Source of the DNA: Lampris incognitus
Lineage: Eukaryota > Chordata > Actinopteri > Lampriformes > Lampridae
Length of the DNA stretch: 64,000 bases
NCBI RefSeq assembly: GCF_029633865.1
Contig: NC_079211.1
Location: 60,371,002 to 60,435,001 of the forward strand
Direction of reading: 5' to 3'
Positions 18,608 to 29,700 of this stretch are shown here, piece after piece. The notes beneath the pieces were generated by a model. The model saw nothing but the letters and a program-made list of their open reading frames with translations, ran no database searches and was not told the origin of the DNA. Both the position numbers and the translations under genes were made by a program. Within the stretch, counting starts at the first letter, position 1; each line of letters begins with the position of its first letter.

Positions 18608-19049
18608 CACCAAACTGGTTCATCCCAAAGTCCGTGTACCACACACCCAGGAAAGCAATCTGGTGAATGCTGTACAATGCAATGAGGATTGCACTGACCT
18701 ATACATAGGAGAAACCAAACAACCACTACACAAACGGATGGCCCAACACAGAAGGCCAAACTCCTCAGGACAAGACTCAGCAGTCTATCTACACCTAAAG
18801 AAGACACACTCCTTCGAGGACAGCAACGTACACATTTTGGACAGGGAAGATAGATGGTTTGAAAGAGGGGTGAAGGAAGCCATCTATGTGAAACTGGAAA
18901 AACCATCCCTCAACAGAGGAGGAGGTCTGCGACACCACCTATCTCCCACTTACAATGCCGTCCTTTCATCTCTACCCAGGAGACTCAAAAGCTTAGCCTC
19001 CAAGAACAACAGTCGGTCATTAACGGCTCCAACGACTCATGACCACTGA
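18608..19049 (+). pseudogene. GIY-YIG endonuclease, second Penelope-like copy
   Basis: Plus-strand copy of the endonuclease in the right arm. It enters inside the linker (NWFIPKSVYHTPRKAI), has a stop just after it, and is then open from 18663 to 19049 with LYIGETKQPLHKRM, RWFERGVKEAIY and PSLNRGGGLRHH. It differs from the left copy by small indels and substitutions. No reverse transcriptase belongs to this arm. Confidence 0.85.
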
Positions 19050-19212
19050 ATGGAGCACTAACAAAGTCGAAACTAACACCTCCAACGACTGTCGTTGCTA
19101 AACATCGGAACACAAAAGAGCCACTGACATCAATAGCTCTGATAACGACTCCAAAGAGGCTAAATATCTGAGTTTCATCACCAGCCAGTCAGACTAGCTT
19201 GGTCTAGTCAGA

Positions 19213-19270
19213 AAGGCACGAACTGAGGAAGCCTCTTGGATGAGAGGCGAAACATCTTCACGGATATATA
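19213..19270 (+). ncRNA. Hammerhead ribozyme-like motif, right arm
   Basis: The plus strand has CTGAGGA (19223-19229; consensus CTGATGA) with one changed base, helix II GCCTCT/AGAGGC, an intact GAAA (19249-19252), then CATC where the left arm has CGTC. The two arms have different lesions. Confidence 0.7.
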
Positions 19271-19354
19271 CCAAGTCCAGTTGCACTTGATTCAATTCCT
19301 TTGGATAACTATGACCTGGATGAATGAGAACATTCACAGACACAAGCTATTATA

Positions 19355-20308
19355 ATTATAGTTATAAGGAAAATAAAGGACATTTCTCTCAGGTACATGG
19401 GACTGGACTCATAGGACTGAATTGATTATGTATACACCCTACTTTGTTCTACTAAATTAGACAGCTATTCGAAGCTAGTAAAATAGACAATTATAAATAG
19501 TTCATTGTAAATTTGTGTTTAGACAGTTAGGGTTAAATTTTTAAATAATGTCTTTTTACTAAAATTATTTTTAATCTGTTTAACCCGCAACTTTTCCCTG
19601 AGGGGTACGAACACAATGTGTGTTCTCACGAGCCACTGGAGGGGGGGGGGGGGGTAATTTCAGGGCCTCCTTGAAACTACAATTAAGCACAAGGGAGGAG
19701 GTCCGGAGATGGTTGGAGGCCTTTGAAAGGTCATCCCAGATTACCTGGAGGGTGGCAAAAACCTATCCTGCTACTGGGGATTCTGCTCGCCACAACAAGT
19801 AGAGTAAGAACATTTATGATATATTCTTTGTTTTATTATTGTTTAAATAGTCAAAACATTTAATGAAGCATTTCTATGTTCTAAGGTTGACTTAAGATGC
19901 CAGCACAACACACGGCATTCGTCATCTACAAAAAATAACACATTCTGTCCTGCTGGGCTCCACCTTGTACTGAACCCCCCCCCCCCCACACACACACACA
20001 CACACACTTTCAGTCAAAACAGAAAGTCCAGGTTAGCAATTAAACATAGTAATAATAATAATATCATAATACCATAACAATCATTTTGAGATTGCATACT
20101 GTTTAATCAAGGCAACATGCTTGGTAACATGTTTCAGTTTTTTTGTAGATCTGGTGATTGCCAAAATCAAGAGGGGTTTTTGTTCCATGTGACCATGAAA
20201 AACCGTAACTACCACTTGACTTGTGCTGAGGCCTTGCAGCACCGGGATATGTCAAAATAAACAGTAGAGAAACTGACAAAATTGTTTGAAAGTGGCCACT
20301 CTCCCTGA
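19355..20308. other. Unrecognised sequence, low-complexity runs
   Basis: Contains a G14 run near 19639, C13/(CA)n near 19976-20007 and A/T-rich parts. Some of it may be intron of the gene-like unit at 20309-20831. No family recognised. Confidence 0.3.
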
Positions 20309-20548
20309 GAATGCTCACCACCTGGAGAAGGCCCACCACCTGGAGAAGGCCCACCACCTGGAGAAGGATCAGCCAGTCAAAGAGAGCATCTTGAGGATCG
20401 CCTCAAAAGTATGTTTGAGGGGCTGTTGAAGAAACTGAGACAGGATGAAACATTCCAGGCACCCATAAAATCTCGTCTCCTCTTAGGAGAAGGTTATGAC
20501 CGACAGCGCGCTGATTTCAGCATTGTCCACTTTCAGAAAACCAAGTAG
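20309..20548 (+). other. Open frame of unknown family, exon-like
   Basis: An 80-codon open stretch ending at TAG 20546. It begins with three PPPGEG repeats (from a 21-bp repeat), then a charged helical part (EHLEDRLKSMFEGLLKKLRQ) and the C-terminal GEGYDRQRADFSIVHF. It looks like real coding sequence, not noise, but I do not recognise it. It overlaps another frame at 20496-20831. Confidence 0.35.
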
Positions 20549-20831
20549 TGCGGCCATTTCAGCCAAACTACTAAAAATGTGGGCAAGGAAATGCCTGCAA
20601 ATGAGCACAGCAATTGGTGTGCAACCTACAGCTGTGGCTCGACGGAAGGTACCACTTGGAGGCAGATGGGCATTGATCACTGGACGACCTCCTAAAAGAG
20701 CCCGGAGAGATCATAAATATGGCAGAGTTAAAGAGGGGGGCAGTGCACTGCCCAAAAGATTGACACCACACTCACTTTCTCAGTGTGTGACTGATAGTGT
20801 GCCCCTGGGTGGCAAACGTAGCAGCAAATAA
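20496..20831 (+). other. Basic open frame of unknown family
   Basis: 111 codons with MWARKCLQMSTAIGVQPTAV, then an Arg-rich GRPPKRARRDHK segment that resembles a nuclear localisation or AT-hook-like stretch. A C-terminal exon of a transposon or lineage-specific gene is possible. No homolog can be named from memory. Confidence 0.35.
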
Positions 20832-20930
20832 ACTGTATTGGATTAAAAAAAAACAGCATGTTTATGTAGGCCTAAGTATTCTGATTTAAACAACAAAAAA
20901 ATTCTCAAACAAATCAGACTATGCCTTTTT

Positions 20931-20934
<4 letters not shown>

Positions 20935-20977
<43 letters not shown>

Positions 20978-20978
20978 C
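20935..20978. repeat. (TA)n(CA)n microsatellite
   Basis: TA run passing into CA repeats. Confidence 0.9.
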
Positions 20979-21260
20979 AGTTCTCAGGTTTTAGAGCTGG
21001 AACAACATGTAATGACCAACCTGGCATAATGGAAAACCAGCAGTACCATTGGTACCTTAGGACCTAATTCAGTACCACAGCACTGACTATTTCTGGGTCA
21101 TAAGGGACAGGAGATGGTAGAAGGGTGGAGGAGGCAGTTTCAGGGTAATGGTACATACTCATTTACCACTACTGTTTACATATTAAATGGGTAGTAACCA
21201 TGCTTTTTGTTGATTTCTTTGAGTTTTGTTTTCCCTGTTGAGCAGCAGCTTCCGTACCAG

Positions 21261-21377
21261 TTGATGCTTACTTCATGACACATAAAGTAATGGATGTTCA
21301 TCTTCCCCAAACATGTCCAGTTGACGCTGACTTCATGACACGTAAAGTAATGGATGTTCATCTCCCCCAAACATGTC
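21261..21377. repeat. 60-bp tandem duplication
   Basis: Two adjacent units beginning TTGATGCTTACTTCATGACA and TTGACGCTGACTTCATGACA, differing at a handful of positions. Confidence 0.85.
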
Positions 21378-21651
21378 CGCAAGTACTTTCCAGTTCTTTT
21401 TACTTGACTCTTGTGAAATTTTCAACTGAGGTCGAGGGAAAAGGAAATGATGATATTTGCAATTTTTTGTGTATTTGGATGCTCCGAGCGGTCTTTACTC
21501 ACCTGCAAGTCTTCAGTGTCATCACCCAGGTTCTCCATGTATTTACAAACCGTCTTGCACCTGACATGATTTTAGTTTCCTGAGGCGAACAAAACTCAAA
21601 ATGAGGTTAAATGTAAAGCCATTAGACACATTGAGGTATTCAGGAAATGCC

Positions 21652-21657
21652 TTTATT
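21652..21657 (-). terminator. slbp polyadenylation signal
   Basis: TTTATT on the plus strand is AATAAA on the minus strand, about 600 bases after the slbp stop, with an A/T-rich stretch downstream. It is the best candidate for the 3' end. Confidence 0.6.
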
Positions 21658-22260
21658 GGATTTTTTTTTATTTTTTGTAAAACCATATCCAAAACAGCTT
21701 CACGAATAACAAGAAAATATACGTTTATAATAAGTCTGAACAAAAAGGAAACAAATGCACCATTTTTCACCATCCACGATATGAAAACGGATAAAACAAC
21801 TGTAGGTGAAGATTGTAAAAAGCATTTCTTATGATGCACTTAGAGAAAAGCTCGTCTGTTTGCTTTAATTTGTGATGACCAAACTCAGAATACCGATTAT
21901 ACTAAACAGCCTCCAGGCCACATTAACTCAACATGTTGGGAACGAAAGATGCTGCAGTGCCATTCCCGTAAGGAACTCTGGTGGGGATCTTTCTTAAGTG
22001 ACACACTGGATTCAGACTCAGGTTTTACACCTACTCAGAACATGTACAACTTAACTTTCAAGGGTAAAATAAAGGCCAACAAAGTCAGAACAAAAAATGG
22101 TGAGTAGGTATGAGAAATTACACAAGCCCTTGAGTTCAGGCAGAACTGCACGACACATTCAGTCTGACCGTGTCCTTTTTGTTTCATTGTTACAATTAAT
22201 CAGTTTTGTTCATGTATGAAGATGGACAGTACAACTAAGCCATGAAAAAAAGTGTCTGTT
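21658..22260 (-). other. Probable slbp 3' untranslated region
   Basis: Sequence between the TGA at 22261 and the AATAAA. It has no repeats or open frames of note. Confidence 0.55.
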
Positions 22261-22329
22261 TCACAACGCTGCATCCCCGCTGTGGTCCGTCTTCATTAGT
22301 TTGACGGGGGTCCCTAAATGGTCCTCATC
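22261..22329 (-). CDS. slbp: slbp coding exon 8
   Basis: Acceptor TTTCAG, phase 0, 22 codons and TGA. Contains [10 protein letters not shown]. Confidence 0.88.
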   Translation of the reverse strand, partial: DEDHLGTPVKLMKTDHSGDAAL

Positions 22330-23342
22330 CTGAAACAGAGGAGAAGGGATGGGAGGAGAGTTTTAAAGTGGTACCTTCGTTTAAAAGATGTGAAGAACAA
22401 AGAACTGCTGAGGTCAACATGTCTGGTCCAGCTCCTGGATTGAAACTTCATTAAATGAAGTCCAGTTTCTTTTTCCTGACCACCAGAGGCAGACTATCCA
22501 GCTTATACACATGTCCATCCATCCATTATCTGAACCGCTTATCCTGCTCCCAGGGTCACGAGGATGCTGCAGCCTATCCCAGTACTCATTGGGGGGCAGG
22601 TGGGGACAGGTGGTGGCCCTGGACAGGCCGCCAGTCCATCACAGGGCCCACACACACACACACACACTTGCTGTCCATCGTGCCTGATGATGACCATCTT
22701 CTTCTATTTGTGGGTCCTTTGAGGACTCAGATAGCAGAAGATACCTGCGCAGAGATTGTTTTTAAAGTGGCATGGGGGGTGCGCTTCTCCCAACACCACA
22801 TGACTTGATTGTAGAAGAGATGGTTCCGATGGCAAGGGGGATCCCTAGACGACCGGCATCTCCACACAACTGCAGGGGGCTGCCGGAAATCCAGTTTTTC
22901 GGAAACCGCCTCGAAGCGTACCACCACAGCTTGCTTTTCTGTTGGGGTAAGCTCCCTTAGCCTTATGTCTTCCCAGACTCACCCACAAGGCAGCGGGGCA
23001 GTGGTTGATAGGTGTCAGGGCGTGTCCACCAGGGTGGGCCTGCATACCATATCTCTGGGGCCCACTGCTGCTCCGAGATCCCCTGCCAAGTTAGCCTGGG
23101 GCCGCAAGACCCCAGTTACCACATGTGGCCACGGGGAGGCCTGGCAGGAGTCTTGGTGAAGGAGAGGCTATGTACTGGCAAGGGAAGGCTTACATGCTAG
23201 GATGCTTCCCTATTCGCCACAGAGGCTAGCCAGCGGCAGCAACCTAAGGGCAGGAAGGACACAAGCGGGTTGGAAGAACACATGCACCTTCCCTCCAACT
23301 ACACACTGCTGCACTAGACACATCACAACACCCTGTGTGTAT

Positions 23343-23406
<64 letters not shown>

Positions 23407-26400
23407 CCCTACGGACAATTTAGTACAGCCAATTCACCTGACCTACATGTCTTTGGACTGTGGGAGGAAACCGGAGCACCCGGAGGAAACCCACGCAGAC
23501 ACAGGGAGAACATGCAAACTCCACACAGAGGACGACCCAGGATGACCCACAAGGTTGGATTACCGCAGAGCTTGAACCCAGGACCTTATTGCTGTGAGGC
23601 GACCGTGCTAAGCATTGCGCCCCCGTGCCACCCAGGTTAAATGTGTATATGAATAAATCAGCTGTTACTTGGGAAGATGAAGGGCAGCTCCTCGAAAGAT
23701 GAAGAGCAGCTCCTCCTTCACAGGCCCTTGTCACAGAGTATGCCCCTTCTATCTACTCACAGTTGCTTAACATCAAGATGTTAAGCAACTGGTGGCTCTT
23801 CACTGATAGCCCAGAATTCATAGCACCGCAGCTACATTCAAAGCTCTGATCTGATATAAGGACATTTGTTTTAAAAAGTTCTTGTAGAAATAAGTGAATC
23901 TTCTGATAAAAAACAGACAACTTAACTTCTGGTTGGACAAATGGAGGTGAATTCTAAAATGTACCACATCCAGTCCCATTTCAGTTGTTAAAGAGGCCAT
24001 ATCAGGCTCATTCCAGCTCCATATTTCTACTCTGGGCTCCAACAGAGTAGCTTTGCATGATTCCCAGTGAAAAAACAACAACCTTATTTATCTTATACTG
24101 GCCTTTTACACAGCCCCTCGGTTAATCCTCCGTCTGAAACAAGCTGTTTTAGCAGCGTCCTGAACACCAGAACCTCCCTCCTACCTAAAACCATCACAGG
24201 CCATCAACATGACCGCCGGTGTTTAAACTCAATTATACTGTGTCAAGATAAATACTCAGTTGAATATTAATGCATTACATATGTTAGTGTGTCTGTTATG
24301 AAACTAACTGACACCAAAATTAACATTTTAACAACTTTAATACTATTTTTAAACAATTTAAAATGGCGGCTGTCCAACGCCTGTAAATACTGCATGGCCT
24401 CGGTGGTAGTCATGGTGTGTTTGTAACGGTGTCTGTAACCAGACATGTTGGACATAATCACACATCACATTTAGACTATTTCTCTGCACTGAAGGACGCT
24501 AGTGTGTTTCTAGGATAGAACAATGAACTTCACGAAGGAAATGATGCAACCAACACATGTCATAAATACTGATGTGACGCACACCATTACGCGCACATTA
24601 CGAGACGGTCATTTTGACCGCTCATGGTCGTTTTAGGTGGATCTTATCCTAACTTTTTTTTGTGTGCAATTGATCAACAAGTCATTTTAATGCAAATATA
24701 TGTAGGTTTAAGAGCATTCAGGGAGCAGCAGGCCTGTATCTTTTTTTTCCCCACGAAGTTGGGATGTACTTTGCTGAAGTACATCCCAAGTCTGCACTGA
24801 CTATTTTTGTACATGTTGTTTTTGGACTTCAATTTCTCTAAGTACTTTTATAAGTACTTTTATTTCCCGCTTGTGTTGAGCTAGGAAAACCAAGCACTTC
24901 ATGATGAGAATAAGTGTAAACTTGCTTTCATACATGACACACTGGTAGAAACTCACCTCCAGTAAAGGGTTGTATGTGCTGGAAACTGGTGCGGTGCTCT
25001 GGATGTCTGGAAGGGTTGGGAAGTCCAGCTCGATGTCCATCACATCATCAAGGTCTAGTTCCTCACTAAGGACACACAAGGGCAAATAGAACACGTGAAA
25101 CCACCTCTCTACTAGAAACTTCTCCGCTCACCCTTTTTATTCTTTATTTCAGATCCCCATTAGTCACTGCCTCAGCAGTGACTGTTCTTCCTGGGGACTA
25201 ACAGTACATTAACAACTGCCTCAGCAGTGACTGTTCTTCCTTGGGTCTAACAGTACATTAGTCACTACCTCAGCAGTGACTGTTCTTCCTGGGGTCTGAC
25301 AGTAAATTTTCACTGCCTCAGTAGTGACTGTTCTTCCTTGGGTCTGACAGTACATTAGTCACTACCTCAGCAGCGACTGTTCTTCCTGGGGTCTGACAGT
25401 ACATTAGTCACTACCTCAGCAGCGACTGTTCTTCCTGGGGTCTAAGTACATTAATCACTGCCTAACTAGTGACTGTTCTTCCTGAGGTCTAACTGTACAT
25501 TAGTCAATACCCCAGCAGCGACTGTTCTTCCTTGCATCTAACAGTACATTAATCACTACCTCAGCAGCGACTGTTCTTCCTGGGGTCTAACAGTATATTA
25601 AACACTGCCTCAGCAGCGACTGTACTTCTTGGGGTCTAACAGTACATTAGTTACTGCCTCAGCAGCGACTGTTCTTCCTGAGGTCTAACTGTACATTTGT
25701 CACTACCTCAGCAGAGACTGTTCTTCCTGGGGTCTGACAGTACATTAGTCACTGCCTCACTAGCGACTGTTCTTCCTGGGGTCCAACAGTACATTAGTCA
25801 CTGCCTCAATAGCGACTGCTCGTCCTGGGGTCTAACAGTACATTAAAAACTGCTTCAGCAGCGACTGTTCTTCCTGGGGTCTGACAGTACATTAGTCACT
25901 GCTCACTAGCGACTCTTCTTCCTGGGGTCTAACAGTACATTAATTACTGCCTCACTAGCGGCTGTTCTTCCTGGGGTCTAACAGTACATTAATCACTGCC
26001 TCACTAGCGACTGTTCTCCCTGGGGCCTGACAGTACATTAGTCACTGCCTCACTAGCGACTGTTCTTCCTGAGGTCTAACAGTACATTATCACCGCCTCA
26101 CTAGCGACTGTTCTTCCTGGGGTCTAACATTGCATTAGTCACTTCCTCAGCAGCGACTGTTCTTCCTTGGGTCTAACAGTACATTAATTACTACCTCAGC
26201 AGTGACTGTTCTTCCTGGGGTCTAACAGTACATTAGCTACTGCCTCAGCAGCGACTGTTCTTCCTGGGGTCTAACAGTATATTAAACACTGCCTCAGCAG
26301 TGACTGTTCTTCTTGGGGTCTAACAGTACATTAGTTACTGCCTCAGCAGCGACTGTTCTTCCTGAGGTCTAACTGTACATTTGTCACTACCTCAGCAGTG

Positions 26401-26628
26401 ACTGTTCTTCCTGGGGTCTGACAGTACATTAGTCACTGCCTCACTAGCGACTGTTCTTTCTGGGGTCTAACAGTACATTAATCACTGCCTCAGCAGTGAC
26501 TGTTCTTCCTGGGGTCTAACAGTACAACAGTTAATCTACTAGTTCCAGAAAAAAAAAAATACTTTCAGACACTTAAATGTTAAGCAAATGAGCGAAGAAG
26601 TAAAAGTTAATAACAAATTAAGGGGAAA

Positions 26629-26700
<72 letters not shown>

Positions 26701-29700
26701 AACACAGAAAAAAACGCTATATACAGTGCATCCGGAAAGTATTCACACCTTCACTTTCCCCACATTTTGTTATGTTACAGCCTTATTCCAAAATGGATTA
26801 AATTCCTTTTTTTCTCATCAATCTACACACAATACCCCATAATGACAAAGTGAAAAAGGTTTTGAAGAAATTTTTGCAAATTATAAAAAACTTAAATATT
26901 GCATGTACATGAGTATTCACACCCTTTGCTATGACACTCAAAATTGAGCTCAGGTTCATCCTGTTTCCGCTGATCATCCTTGAGATGTTTCTGCATCTTG
27001 ATTGGAGTCCACCTCTAGTAAATTCAATTGACTGGATGTGATTTGGAAAGGCACACACCTGTCTATATAAGGTCCCACTGTTGACAGTGCATGTCAGGGC
27101 AGAAACCAAGCCATGAAGTCAAAGGAATTGTCTGTGGATCTCTGAGACAGGATTGTATTGAGGCACAGATCTGGTGAAGGGTACAAAAAAATTTCTACAG
27201 CTTTGAAGGTCCCGACGAGCACAGTGGTCTCCATCATTCATAAATGGAAGAAGTTTGGATCCACCAGGACTCTTCCTAGAGCTGGCCGCCCAGCCAAACT
27301 GAGCAATCGGGGGAGAAGGGCCTTGGTCAGGGAGATGACCAAGAACCTGATGGTCACTCTAGCAGAGCTCCAGCGTTCCTCTGTGGAGATGGGAGAACCT
27401 TCCAGAAGGACAACCATCTCTGCAGCACGCCACCAATCAGGCCTTTATGGTAGAGTGGCCAGACAGAAGCTTCTGTTCAGTAAAAGGCACATGACAGCCC
27501 GCTTGGAGTTTGCCAGAAAGCACCTAAAGGACTCTCAGACCATGAGAAACAAGATTCTCTGGTCTGATGAAACCAAGATTGAACTCTTTGGCCTGAATGC
27601 CAAACATCACGTCTGGAGGAAACCAGGCACCTCTCATCACCTTGCTAATACCATCCCTACAGTGAAGCATGGTGGTGGCAGCATCATGCTGTGAGGATGT
27701 TTTTCAGCGGCAGGAATTGGGAGACTTGTCAGGATCGAGGGAAAGATGAATGGAGCAAAGTACAGAGAGATCCTTGATGAAAACCTGCTCCAGAGCGCTC
27801 AGGACCTCAGACTGGGGCGAAGGTTTTCCTTTCAACACGACAACGACCCTAAGCACATAGCCAAGACAACGAAGGAGTGGCTTCGGGACAAGTCTGTGAA
27901 TGTCCTTGAGTGGCCCAGCCAGAGCCCAGACTTGAACCCCATTGAACATCTCTGGAAAGACCTGAAAATAGCTGTGCAGCTACACTCCCCATCTAACCTT
28001 ACAGAGCTCGAGAGGATCTGCACAGAAGAATGGGAGAAATACCCCAAATATAGGTGTGCCAAGCTTGTAGCTTCATACCCAAGAAGACTTGAGGCTGTAA
28101 TTGTTGCCAAGGGTGCCTCAACCAAGTACTGAGTAAAGGGTGTGAATACTTATGTACATGAAATATTTCAGTTTTATATTTTGAATAAATTTGCAAAAAT
28201 TTCTACAAAACCTTTTTCGCTTTGTCATTATGTGGTATTGTATGTAGATTGATGAGAAAGAAAAAGGAATCTAACCCATTTTGGAATAAGGCTGTAACAT
28301 AACAAAATGTGGGGAAAGTGAAGGGGTGTGAATACTTTCCGGATACACAGTGTGTATATATATAAAACTTTTTAAAAAGAAACACTTAACGGTAGGGAAA
28401 GTGCTCAAAAAACAAGGAGCAAAATAATGCAGTAAGTCAAGTAAATTCTCTATGAGACAGTACCAGTCAGTATGCCATGCTTATGGCATACTGACTTTAT
28501 CAAAAAATTCTGTTTCCATCACCCTTTACTGCATCTTCCATTTATCACAACACGAGCCACTTCAATCAAGTATAAACAAAACCTTTTTGTGATATTTAAG
28601 ATTTTTTTTAAAAATCAAATGTTGCCGTTTTGATTTTGCTTTTCTTTTTCACAACTTCAAATTTTGCCTAAAAACCTTTTGGAAACCGTCTTTGGCACTT
28701 GCAGTAATGTAAATGTAAGCACATTCACTGTAGACAGCTGACAAAGTGATCATCACTCCTGTGTGTTTCTGTGCTCTCGTCTACCTGCTGTCACACAAGC
28801 ACCAAGTCTCTTTCCTTACATCTCCTCTAGGTCTTGTTCATCCCCCTCCTGGGCAGGGGGGTCCCATGCATGCAGTTTGACCTTCCACAGTTTAATTTGC
28901 TGGTCCCAGGAGCGACGGCTGTACTTGCGGAACTTGTTGGGAGTTTTCGGGTGAATACCAGGCTGACGCAGGTGTCTGGAAACAGAAAACAACTAGCGAC
29001 AGTTAAATACTGAGTGTTTTTCAGGAGTCCTGCAGTGAACGCTTGGCTGATGCAGGTGAGAGTGAAGAGACATCATATTTTTCTTGAGTCATGGCATAAA
29101 CAATACTAAAAAATGAGAAAAGAACCAACAATAAAGGCACATGAAAATGACTAATGTATATAACTGTTTGATTAGTAAAGTAGCGTGTACATGTGTGTAT
29201 GTTGAACTGATTGATGCATTAGAAAGAAAACTATGTCTTTGGTACTGGTAAAGACCACGTACAGTCCAAACCAAACTAGAAATCATAGCAAAAACATCTA
29301 TCCACTCATCCATTGATCCATCCATCCATTATCCAAGCCACTTATCCCGATTGGGGTCGCGGGATGCTGGAGCCTATCCCAGCAGTTACAGGGTGGCAGG
29401 CGGGGAGACACCCTGGACAGGCTGCCAGACCATCACAGGGCTGACATATGGTCCTTCCCATGTGCCAAATCCACATAATAAGGACACAAACACTGAGGCA
29501 GGCAAGGACATGCATCCTCAGACTGCCACATGTTATCTACACATGTACATCCAGCCCTCGTCCAGGCTGACCTCTAGCTTAGCCCTCATCCAGGCTGACC
29601 TCTAGCTTACCAGCACGGGTTTGCGCTGTTGCTGAAAAATTATTATTAAAAAAAAATATCAAAACCATTTTGAAACTAATAATTTTTTAGTCAAAAAAGT

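Larger units (their letters stand above)
15667..19339. mobile_element. Penelope-like retroelement, inverted composite copy
   Basis: Bounded by a perfect 15-bp target duplication, ACACAAGCTATTATA, at 15652-15666 and 19340-19354. It has two 5'-truncated copies in opposite orientation that meet at about 18607. The minus-strand copy (18606 to 15667) keeps part of the reverse transcriptase and the whole GIY-YIG endonuclease. The plus-strand copy (18608-19339) keeps the endonuclease region only. Outer ends are therefore inverted repeats of about 700 bp. A Tc1 of 1,594 bp (16972-18565) sits in the reverse transcriptase of the minus copy. Each arm ends with a hammerhead-like motif, a known feature of Penelope-like elements. 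Confidence 0.9.
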
